Shown here: one piece after another, positions 55,675 to 64,000 of the stretch | How positions within the stretch are numbered: position 1 is the first letter of the stretch | How the letters are laid out: each line of letters begins with the position of its first letter | From: Macrostomum hystrix | Taxonomy: Eukaryota > Platyhelminthes > Macrostomidae | Length of the DNA stretch: 64,000 bases | Reading direction: 5' to 3' | Assembly: GCA_950097015.1 (NCBI GenBank) | Contig: CATNEN010000001.1 | Span: forward strand, 27,433,001-27,497,000 | Notes under the pieces: model-generated | The model's input: the letters and a program-made list of their open reading frames with translations, nothing else | Database searches by the model: none | Told to the model about the DNA's origin: nothing | Position numbers and translations under genes: made by a program

Positions 55675-58352
55675 AGCTAGCAGTCTCAGCCACACAGGTA
55701 GCAGTCTCAGCCACACAGGTAGTAGTCTCAGCCACACAGGTAGTAGTCTCAGCCACACAGGTAGTAGTCTCAGCCACGCAGCTAGTAGTCTCAGCCACGC
55801 AGGTAGCAGTCTCAGCCACACAGGTAGTAGTCTCAGCCACACAGGTAGTAGTCTCAGCCACACAGGTAGTAGTCTCAGCCACACAGGTAGCAGTCTCAGC
55901 CACACAGGTAGTAGTCTCAGCCACACAGGTAGTAGTCTCAGCCACACAGGTATTAGTCTCAGCCACACAGGTAGTAGTCTCAGCCACACAGGTAGTAGTC
56001 TCAGCCACACAGGTAGTAGTCTCAGCCACGCAGGTAGCAGTCTCAGCCACACAGGTAGTAGTCTCAGCCACACAGGTAGTAGTCTCAGCCACACAGGTAG
56101 TAGTCTCAGCCACACAGGTAGCAGTCTCAGCCACACAGGTAGTAGTCTCAGCCACACAGGTAGTAGTCTCAGCCACACAGGTATTAGTCTCAGCCACACA
56201 GGTAGTAGTCTCAGCCACACAGGTAGTAGTCTCAGCCACACAGGTAGTAGTCTCAGCCACGCAGGTAGCAGTCTCAGCCACACAGGTAGTAGTCTCAGCC
56301 ACGCAGGTATCAGTCTCAGCCACACAGGTAGTAGTCTCAGCCACGCAGGTAGCAGTCTCAGCCACACAGGTAGTAAACTCAGCCACACAGGTATTAGTCT
56401 CAGCCACACAGGTAGCAGTCTCAGCCTCGCAGGTAGTAGTCTCAGCCACACAGGTAGCAGTCTCAGCCACACAGGTAGTAGTCTCAGCCACACAGGTAGT
56501 AGTCTCAGCCACGCAGGTAGCAGTCTCAGCCACACAGGTAGTAGTCTCAGCCACGCAGGTAGCAGTCTCAGCCACACAGGTAGTAAACTCAGCCACACAG
56601 GTATTAGTCTCAGCCACACAGGTAGCAGTCTCAGCCACACAGGTAGTAGTCTCAGCCACACAGGTAGTAAACTCAGCCACACAGGTAGTAAACTCAGCCA
56701 CACAGGTATTAGTCTCAGCCACACAGGTAGCAGTCTCAGCCACACAGGTAATAGTCTCAGCCACGCAGGTAGCAGTCTCAGCCACACAGGTAGTAAACTC
56801 AGCCACACAGGTATTAGTCTCAGCCACACAGGTAGTAGTCTCAGCCACACAGCTAGTAGTCTCAGCCACGCAGGTAGCAGTCTCAGCCACACAGGTAGTA
56901 GTCTCAGCCACATAGGTATTAGTCTCAGCCACACAGGTAGTAGTCTCAGCCACACAGCTAGTAGTCTCAGCCACACAGCTAGTAGTCTCAGCCACGCAGG
57001 TAGCAGTCTCAGCCACACAGGTAGTAGTCTCAGCCACGCAGGTAGCAGTCTCAGCCACGCAGGTAGTAGTCTCAGCCACACAGGTAGTAGTCTCAGCCAC
57101 ATAGGTATTAGTCTCAGCCACACAGGTAGTAGTCTCAGCCACACAGGTAGTAGTCTCAGCCACACAGGTAGTAGTCTCAGCCACATAGGTATTAGTCTCA
57201 GCCACACAGGTAGTAGTCTCAGCCACACAGGTAGTAGTCTCAGCCACACAGGTATTAGTCTCAGCCACACAGGTAGTAGTCTCAGCCACACAGCTAGTAG
57301 TCTCAGCCACGCAGGTAGCAGTCTCAGCCACACAGGTAGTAGTCTCAGCCACATAGGTATTAGTCTCAGCCACACAGGTAGTAGTCTCAGCCACACAGGT
57401 AGTAGTCTCAGCCACACAGCTAGTAGTCTCAGCCACGCAGGTAGCAGTCTCAGCCACACAGGTAGTAGTCTCAGCCACGCAGGTAGCAGTCTCAGCCACG
57501 CAGGTAGCAGTCTCAGCCACACAGGTAGTAGTCTCAGCCACATAGGTATTAGTCTCAGCCACACAGGTAGTAGTCTCAGCCACACAGGTAGTAGTCTCAG
57601 CCACGCAGGTAGCAGTCTCAGCCACACAGGTAGTAGTCTCAGCCACGCAGGTAGCAGTCTCAGCCACGCAGGTAGCAGTCTCAGCCACACAGGTAGTAAA
57701 CTCAGCCACACAGGTATTAGTCTCAGCCACACAGGTAGCAGTCTCAGCCACACAGGTAGTAGTCTCAGCCACGCAGGTAGCAGTCTCAGCCACACAGGTA
57801 GTAAACTCAGCCACACAGGTATTAGTCTCAGCCACACAGGTAGTAGTCTCAGCCACGCAGGTAGCAGTCTCAGCCACACAGGTAGTAGTCTCAGCCACAT
57901 AGGTAGTAGTCTCAGCCACGCAGGTAGCAGTCTCAGCCACACAGGTAGTAGTCTCAGCCCCATAGGTAGTAAACTCAGCCACACAGGTATTAGTCTCAGC
58001 CACACAGGTAGTAAACTCAGCCACACAGGTAGCAGTCTCAGCCACACAGGTAGTAGTCTCAGCCACACAGGTAGCAGTCTCAGCCACGCAGGTAGTAGTC
58101 TCAGCCACGCAGGTAGTAAACTCAGCCACACAGGTATTAGTCTCAGCCACACAGGTAGTAAACTCAGCCACACAGGTATTAGTCTCAGCCACACAGGTAG
58201 CAGTCTCAGCCACGCAGGTAGTAGTCTCAGCCACACAGGTATTAGTCTCAGCCACACAGGTAGTAGTCTCAGCCACACAGATATTAGTCTCAGCCACACT
58301 GGTAAGCAGTCTCAGCCACGCAGGTAGTAGTCTCAGCCACGCAGGTAGTAGT
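55675..58352 (-). repeat. 21-bp minisatellite, about 127 copies, grown from the WSC-A stop codon
   Basis: The plus-strand unit is GTCTCAGCCACACAGGTAG plus TA. On the minus strand it reads GACTACTACCTGYGTGGC then TGA, the same bases that encode the last codons and stop of the WSC gene ending at 58333. Variants (GTAGCAG, GTATTAG, AACTCAG, ACGCAGG) are mixed in blocks. Two minus-strand frames are open for about 890 codons; the gene's own frame has a stop in every intact unit. Confidence 0.97.
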
Positions 58353-59020
58353 CTCCAACGATGTCAATCAGGCTGGCAGGCGGATAGGCGAACCTGAGCA
58401 GGTGGCACAGCTGCTGCTGCTGAGAGAAGACCACAGCTGGACAGACAGGACTAGCTCCACACTGAGCGGTGCACTCGATGCTGGATGTCGCAGCGAATGT
58501 CCAGAAGGTGGCTGTTGTGGCCACCACCGTCTGACTTGGCCTTGGCTTCTTGATGAACGAATTCTTATCTGAAGCAGTTCGAGTGAGCTTCTCAGAGGTA
58601 ATTAAAAGCTCAAGTAGCAGTAACAGGTGAGCGAGACTCACTGGGGTAGGTCTGGGCGAACACCGAGTTGTGGTTCGCCGCGCCGCACTTCTGTGCTGAG
58701 TTTCCCGGACACGTATCGCTGCAGTCGGTCTCATTGGCAGCTCCTTGAGACCCGTAAGACAGGCCGCAGAAGCACTGGTACCTGTACTGCATTCCGAAGT
58801 AAGGAAACCCGCCCAGTGCGCAGACGTTGCTGCAGAGCTGGCGGGACATGCTGCCGCTCCAGCTGAACGGAATCCCGCCAATGTTGCTCACTTCATTAAG
58901 GGCATTCAAGTCTCTCTCACCTGACTTGTTGTCAATGAAGCAGCCCAGGTAGGAGAACTCAACCACCCTGGCAGCCGCGAGGCAGACAAGAACGCAGCAG
59001 AGAGCGGAGACCAGAAGCAT
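58333..59020 (-). CDS. Secreted WSC-domain protein A
   Basis: Two exons on the minus strand, 59020-58642 and 58568-58333, joined in phase 1, giving 204 residues. The ATG at 59020 is preferred over an in-frame one at 59071 because it opens directly onto a signal peptide, MLLVSALCCVLVCLAAA. A WSC domain follows (about residues 22-120): FSYLGCFIDN, LCSNVCALGGFPYFGMQY, CFCGLSYG, DCSDTCPGNSAQKCG. WSC domains are Cys-rich carbohydrate-binding modules. The second exon encodes a smaller Cys-rich segment, SSIECTAQCGASPVCPAVVF then CHLLRFAYPP, reminiscent of a PAN/apple fold. It ends GDYYLRG and stop, which then continues as the 21-bp array. No transmembrane helix, so probably secreted. Tandem paralogue of 59873-61284. 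The intron is only 73 bases. Confidence 0.85.
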
Positions 59021-59076
59021 GGTGCGATGCTGAATTTCTGATTCTGATTCAGCACCTGGCCTGGTTTCCAAAGCTC

Positions 59077-59083
59077 ATTTATA
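59077..59083 (-). promoter_or_regulatory. TATA box of WSC-A
   Basis: TATAAAT on the minus strand, about 57 bases upstream of the ATG at 59020. The paralogue has the same arrangement. Confidence 0.5.
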
Positions 59084-59487
59084 GGATAACTAAGCAGGTG
59101 CTTTTTGTCCAGCTTCCAATCAGACAAACTGAGCTAGCCAATAGAAGGAGTTTTGAGCTGCATGTAGCTAGAGGTGTCAAAATTTCTACAGTGAGTACAG
59201 AGTGAGTAGTATTGAGTTCAAAATAGTGAGCACTGAATCAGTCTTCGTGAAAGATATTCGTAAATAAAAAACCTACCATTGTATCCCACTTAACGTGCGA
59301 CTTACATTGCTAAGATTAAATAAAATAGTAAGACACTCTTCATGGGCTTAACATCGAAGCAGCGATGATGTCTATTTTAAATATCTTTAAATATGTGCTG
59401 CAATTTGAGTCCCTTCATTCGCTGGAGCGCAGCTTATCACATGCTTGGCTATCAGGTCTGTCAATAATGTTCGGGCACACATGTAGG

Positions 59488-59888
59488 AATAGTCTCAGCC
59501 ACACAGGTAGTAGTCTCAGCCACACAGGTAGTAGTCTCAGCCACACAGGTAGTAGTCTCAGCCACACAGGTAGCAGTCTCAGCCACACAGGTAGTAGTCT
59601 CAGCCACACAGGTAGTAGTCTCATCCCCACAGGTAGTAGTCTCAGCCACACAGGTAGCAGTCTCAGCCCCACAGGTAGTAGTCTCAGCCACACAGGTAGC
59701 AGTCTCAGCCACACAGGTAGCAGTCTCAGCCACACAGGTAGTAGTCTCAGCCACACAGGTAGTAGTCTCAGCCACACAGGTAGTAGTCTCAGCCACACAG
59801 GTAGTAGTCTCAGCCACACAGGTAGTAGTCTCATCCCCACAGGTAGTAGTCTCAGCCACACAGGTAGCAGTCTCAGCCACGCAGGTAG
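59488..59888 (-). repeat. 21-bp minisatellite at the WSC-B stop codon
   Basis: About 19 copies of the same unit as 55675-58352, again starting from the gene's last codons (YYLRG then TGA). Some units have CATCCCCACAGG or CAGCCCCACAGG, variants rare in the larger array. Confidence 0.96.
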
Positions 59889-61284
59889 TACTCGTAGTCT
59901 CCAGCGATGCTGCTCAGGCTGGCAGGTGGGTAGGCGAACCTGAGCAGGTGGCACAGCTGCAGCTGAGCGGAGAAGATCACAGCCTGGCAGTCATCCCTGG
60001 CTCCGCAAAGAGCCGAGCACTCGATGATGGAGGTCGCATTTCTGATCCAGAAAGTTTTTATCGTAGCCACCACCGTCAGACTGGGCTTTGGAGCTTTTGA
60101 CACGATTTGCTTGCCTGAAACATGATCAAGCGAGTTATGCCCAAACGAGTTCAGTCCATGGACTGGGTAGATGCCTTTTACTTTTACTTAATTGCAGGGG
60201 GGCCTGGGGCACTTGACGCACAAGCGCAGGAACGGCATGCCCCGAGGCCGGCGAACTAGGCAGGAGCCGCCCATCGCGCCATCTAGACCCCTGACACAGG
60301 CACCTCACACAGCCGCAAGCCAAGCGGGGAAGGGGGCGGCAGCCGGAGTGCCTGGACTTAGATGCCTGAAGGGTAGGGACGAGAGGACCAAGCCACGCGC
60401 GCAGACGGCTGGTGAAACCTCGCCGCTCAGAGCACGCATGGCTGGTGCACGGGCTCCACCCCCATACAACGCCTCACACCCGACCCTGCGCACAAACACA
60501 AACACAAACAAGCAGGCATGCTGACGGCAGGGGTTAAGCTATTTAAAATTAGCTTTGGTTGCACAGAATAAGGCGCATCTCCGCAAGTCACTACTTCGCA
60601 AACCTCCAACTATGCCCCGAAATAATCGTGACTTGGAGGGAGGAACGAACCAGCGACCATTGGAAAGTGAGGCAGCGACATTAGCCGCTAAACCACTCAC
60701 CCCCTTTGGGAGATGCCACACCCACCATAAATTACCCCAGCTAATGCTGGCACCTATTTAACAGCTGCGTGAGCTGTAGGAATGCAGATTCAAGTGTCCT
60801 GCTAAAGGACAGAGATAGTTCCAGTAGAGTCAAGAATTGAAACCCCGACCTTCATGTGAGCGTTCCACAGCAACTAGCTGAGGAGTTTACCAGGGTAGGT
60901 CTGCGCAAAAACGGAGTTTCGCCAGCTGTTGCCGCACTTCTGTGTCGAGTTTCCTGAGCACAGCATGCTGCAGTCGGTCTCTTTGGCAGCTCCCTTGGAG
61001 CCGTAGGACTGGCCGCAGTAGCACTGCCTGCCGTACTGCAGGCTAAAGTACGGGAATCCGCCCAGCGAGCAGACATTGCTGCAGAACTCGTGGGTCATGC
61101 TGTTGCTTGTCACACCGTATAAGAGAGTAGCGCTGCGTCCGCCAATGCTGCTCACACCGGCTAGTCCGTGGACGTCTATGGCGGATGTATCCACGAAGCA
61201 GCCGATGTAGGAGAACTCAGCCACCCTGGCAGCGGCGAGGACCGGCAGAACGAAGCAGAGAGTCGCGACCGGGGACGCGATCAT
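59873..61284 (-). CDS. Secreted WSC-domain protein B
   Basis: Two exons on the minus strand, 61284-60891 and 60114-59873, joined in phase 1, giving 211 residues. The intron is in the same place as in WSC-A (after TYP) but is 776 bases because of nested SINEs. MIASPVATLCFVLPVLAAA is the signal peptide; an in-frame ATG lies further upstream but would bury it. WSC domain: FSYIGCFVDT, FCSNVCSLGGFPYFSLQY, CYCGQSYGSKGAAKETDC, LCSGNSTQKCG. The second Cys-rich part is SIIECSALCGARDDCQAVIF then CHLLRFAYPPASL. It ends GDYEYYLRG and stop, running into the 21-bp array. Both paralogues keep all visible Cys. The product is probably secreted; its ligand is unknown. Confidence 0.85.
60147..60872 (-). mobile_element. 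Family B SINE split by a younger insertion
   Basis: The two halves, 60147-60175 (TTCAGTCCATGGACTGGG) and 60710-60872 (ATGCCACACCCACC, TTACCCCAGCTAATGCTGG, AACCCCGACCTTCATGTGAG), together match the family B copy at 51838-52085. They are separated by about 534 foreign bases. Confidence 0.8.
60176..60709 (-). mobile_element. SINE of a third family (C) nested in a family B SINE
   Basis: On the minus strand it starts with a tRNA-like head: GTGAGTGGTTTAGCGGCTAA (A box) and CGCTGGTTCGTTCCTCC (B box). A long GC-rich body follows, and it ends CAATTAAGTAAAAGTAAAA. AGATGCC is present on both sides as a target-site duplication inside the host SINE. Confidence 0.78.
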
Positions 61285-61336
61285 GTTTTGAAGATTTTTA
61301 GCGTGTCTGTGGATGCATGGCCATCTTTTGCTTAGC

Positions 61337-61344
61337 ATTTTATA
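61337..61344 (-). promoter_or_regulatory. TATA box of WSC-B
   Basis: TATAAAAT on the minus strand about 53 bases upstream of the ATG at 61284, as in WSC-A. Confidence 0.5.
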
Positions 61345-61529
61345 CATTTTAAGGGGCTGTTTTCCCACGAGTTGAAGACGATCGCGCTTGGCGTTGCAAG
61401 GTCCAAAAATGCTTGATGCATGAACGCTTGAACGCCTCCATGACTAGAGACGCTGTTCTAAACTTCCATTTTTACAACTGCATGAAAGTTCATTCCGACG
61501 CGGTATCACAGCATTTTGAGCTTCTTGCG

Positions 61530-61785
61530 AAGGTGTTGACTCCCTCTGACAATGATGTGCTGCTACTGGTGAAGGTGTTGCCTCCCTCTGACAATGATGT
61601 GCTGCTACTGGTGAAGGTGTTGACTCCCTCTGACAATGATGTGCTGCTACTGGTGAAGGTGTTGACTCCCTCTGACAATGATGTGCTGCTACTGGTGAAG
61701 GTGTTGACTCCCTCTGACAATGATGTGCTGCTACTGGTGAAGGTGTTAACTCCCTCTGACAATGATGTGCTGCTACTGGTGCATG
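61530..61785. repeat. 42-bp minisatellite
   Basis: Six copies of a 42-bp unit, GGTGAAGGTGTTGACTCCC plus TCTGACAATGATGTGCTGC and TACT. One copy has GCC in place of GAC. It is upstream of WSC-B. Confidence 0.95.
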
Positions 61786-61799
61786 TGCTTTGTTTAGAA

Positions 61800-62470
61800 T
61801 AGTTAAAAAACGAAACGGAACTTTGTTGATGTGTGAAATAATTATTTTCTTTTCCCGGGTATCAAAAGCATTAATATTAATACTGCAATTGGTTAAATTG
61901 GATGATTGATGTATGTCAGCTTTAAACTCAAAGTTCTCAAGACAAGACAATGAGACTCTCCTGGTCACGGATAAAGCGATATCCAGAGCACAAGATGCTG
62001 GGCCCCTGTTTAAGCGCCTTTTTACAGTCCTCAAGCTGGGCGCCAGTCTACAAGCAACTGCGACAGGAAACTGCGTTTCTTAGAAAATGCTTAGGGGGTG
62101 CAAATTTTGCCAACAAATACTCTGCGGAGATAAAATAATTTCACCTTTCACACTAAAATAGTTATGCATAACTTACATGTTATGCTGTTGCAAGAAATTT
62201 TACATAGCTAGTTTATTCCTTAAAATGTTATCTTTATACTATTACTAGCTTTTTTTGCCAGTTGTTTTTGGGGCAGAAATTTAAAGCAAAGCAGTAAGCA
62301 ATTCACGTCTCTGTATTAACTTTATAGTGAAGGTCACCATTTATTTATTTACTGCATTAATGAAAAGTGAAGAGTTTGTTGAAGGTCGTTTTAAGTAAAA
62401 AAGAAGTGAAAAGTTTGTCCAAACAGCCCCCTCTTGATTACTTCTTTAGAAACATGTCTCAGCCACTCCT
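61800..62470. other. Intergenic AT-rich DNA
   Basis: No gene or element recognised between the 42-bp array and the MITE. Confidence 0.4.
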
Positions 62471-62471
62471 C

Positions 62472-62762
62472 TATACAGTCAGTGGCAGATCCAGGAATTT
62501 TGTTTTGGGGCGGTCTGTCAGGGGAGCGCCATGAGAATCACAGAGGGGGTGCCAGCGGCCGAAAAAGGGCGCCAGGAGCCAAGAAAGGGCGCCAGCGGCT
62601 GAAAAACGGGAGCCAGCGGCTGAAAAAGGGGCGCCAGCGGCCGAAAAGGGGCGCCAGTGCTGCGACTGGCGCCCCTGGTGGGGGCATCTTATTCCCATGA
62701 TTAAAATTTAGGGGGGAGACTGCCCCCCCGCCCCCCCCCCTAAATCTGCCTCTGTATACAGT
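62472..62762. mobile_element. hAT-type MITE with perfect 8-bp target duplication
   Basis: The element spans 62480-62754 (275 bases). Ends are CAGTGGCAGATCCAGG and, inverted, CAGAGGCAGATTTAGG. TATACAGT flanks both sides at 62472-62479 and 62755-62762. The centre, about 62550-62660, is a short array of GGCGCCAGCGGCCGAAAAAG-like units, and a poly-G/C tract precedes the right end. CAGxG ends with 8-bp duplications are typical of the hAT superfamily. No coding capacity. Confidence 0.88.
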
Positions 62763-62906
62763 ATGCATGTACACGCGTATACATAAGGAAAATAGCCATG
62801 GCATAACAATAACAATGTCAAAGAAACAAAATTAAACTGTTTCAGAGTTCAGAGTTAGACAGGTCAAGGTCAATTCGTGACTACTTTTCTATTAATTGCT
62901 TGCGAG

Positions 62907-63545
62907 TCACCTCAAGGCCTGGGGATACACCACATTCTTCGTTATTCCCCTTGGTGCAAAAATGAATAGGCCAGCTGGAGTTCCAACACGGGAGCAGGGG
63001 ACATAAAGCTGCCCATGCGAGAAGCAAGGAGTCTCCAGGTTGATGCCAGCCACCTTCAGCGACTGTCCCTGAGCCTTGTTAATAGTCATCGCAAAGCACA
63101 CTCTCACAGGGAACTGCAGTCGCTTGAACTGAAATGGCAGGTCCGTGGGGATAATTGGAATCCGGGGAACGAACACAGACTCTCCTCTGCCAGATCCAGT
63201 CATTATCGTGGCCTCAATCACGTGTGGGAAGAGCCGCCTGACTATCAGTCTGGTGCCGTTACACAGCCTTGGCGCATTCAGGTTGCGGAGGAGCATAATT
63301 GGTGCCCCAACTTTCAGCTGCAAGTTGTGCGATGGAGTTCCAGGAGGATCTAGAGAGTTCAGAAACTCAACAGGATACTCCACAGCGGTGTCATCAGTCA
63401 ACGTTGTATCAATTGACTTGTAGGTGAAAACTGCACCTGGCAACTCCTGAAGCAGTTGGTAGTTAATTTCGTTGGCGGCATCATTTCTAGGACACAGAAT
63501 TGCCCTCTCTGACAGCCCGGGCTTCGGCGCCCGGGGAAGGGAGGG
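62907..63545 (-). pseudogene. Helitron helicase C-terminal fragment
   Basis: The minus-strand frame holds the last 210 or so residues of a Pif1-like Helitron helicase: SERAILCPRNDAANEIN, GAPIMLLRNLNAPRLCNGTR, then FAMTINKAQGQSLKVAGI and YVPCSRV, ending KNVVYPQALR. INKAQGQS and the CSRV block are late helicase motifs. The Walker A and B motifs and the Rep HUH nuclease are absent, so this is a 5'-truncated, non-autonomous remnant. The reading frame itself is intact, suggesting a fairly young deletion. Confidence 0.85.
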
Positions 63546-63984
63546 GGTGGCTGTAATAAAATTTGGCCCGCAGAGTGGCGGAGGGGAGTTGGGGTGGCTG
63601 TCCTCGGAAAACAAAAAGTGACTCACTTTGAGATGATGCAGCTTTGCTCTGGATTGAGTAGAGATGTTCAAAATTGACAGCATTGTTGGAAAACATGTAA
63701 AGTGTAAGTGGATCAAATTTGGAGAAAATCTGACAAAGTGGGGCGACGATATGTCGAATTGAGTGATTTTTTGACGATTTTTGAGCAGTTTTTTGCACTT
63801 TTGAGCAGGAAGGAAATGATTTTTCGGGAATTTGAGTAGCCTATTGCACTCAGCGTAGGTGGTTTTAGGTATGTGCAAAGTTTGGTGCGATTTGGTTGAG
63901 CGGTTTCGGCGTCTATAAAGACAAAAGGTTGTACACACACACACACACACACAGACAGACAGAGTTTTCACTTTTATATATATA
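63546..63984 (-). mobile_element. Probable Helitron 5' terminal region
   Basis: On the minus strand the sequence starts TCTATATATATAAAAGTG at about 63984 and continues through a GT microsatellite to TTTATAGACGCCGAAACCGC and ACCAAACTTTGCACATACC, a layout common at invertebrate Helitron 5' ends (TC start). A GC hairpin, CCCGGGCGCCGAAGCCCGGG, sits at about 63517-63537, next to the helicase fragment. Exact borders are uncertain. Confidence 0.5.
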
Positions 63985-64000
63985 GATACTAGCTTTTTTG

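Noticed and set aside
55619-58327. Three overlapping open frames of about 890 codons on both strands
   Set aside because: All are readings of the 21-bp array. The real gene (WSC-A) has a stop at the first unit in its own frame.

Overview
The window is nuclear DNA from an invertebrate animal, most likely a free-living flatworm of the Macrostomum type. The animal call rests on intron-containing genes for beta-catenin, an Atonal-like bHLH factor, INSIG, CFAP46, MARVEL-domain proteins and WSC-domain proteins. The flatworm call is weaker. It rests on a sequence near 37001-37043 that resembles, from memory, the Macrostomum spliced leader, on a beta-catenin that looks specialised for signalling, and on mixed base composition with extreme satellite load. 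No bacterial features (operons, Shine-Dalgarno sites, CRISPR) are present.

Layout. 1-3100: three minisatellites. 3706-5592 (+) and 7328-9112 (-): two convergent, paralogous three-exon MARVEL four-helix membrane proteins. 9230-10293: satellite. 10928-12212 (-): mitochondrial Mn superoxide dismutase, two exons. 12375-13320: an old SINE and a MITE with long inverted ends. 15097-16093 (+): Atonal-like bHLH factor, two exons. 16613-20130: three satellites. 21049-25747 (-): beta-catenin, four exons. 26295-28088: 45-bp satellite. 28268-30120: two inverted-repeat DNA transposons, the second a decayed Merlin-like element. 33206-35621 (+): INSIG. 36580-37250: CpG-rich, CCAAT-box, spliced-leader-like locus. 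38170-39092: satellite and a long CTA microsatellite. 39139-40361 (-): PAP2-type lipid phosphate phosphatase. 43466-53241 (+): the first 13 recognisable exons of CFAP46, with no later exon in the window. 58333-59020 and 59873-61284 (-): tandem secreted WSC-domain paralogues. 62480-62754: hAT-type MITE. 62907-63984: Helitron remnants.

The genes do not form one pathway; this is an ordinary gene-by-gene animal locus. What unites the window is its non-coding architecture. Most introns are largely filled by a minisatellite private to that intron. Several of these arrays share sequence with an adjacent functional boundary: a stop codon, a 3' splice site or a 5' splice site. The WSC pair is the clearest case, because each gene's last codons and stop run straight into a 21-bp array made of those same codons. 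The two MARVEL paralogues carry 13-bp arrays with a shared core in the same intron, so such arrays can outlive gene duplication.

Exon boundaries were assigned by hand from GT/AG sites, reading phase and family similarity. Every multi-exon model below keeps frame across all its junctions. Alignments and transcript data were not available.
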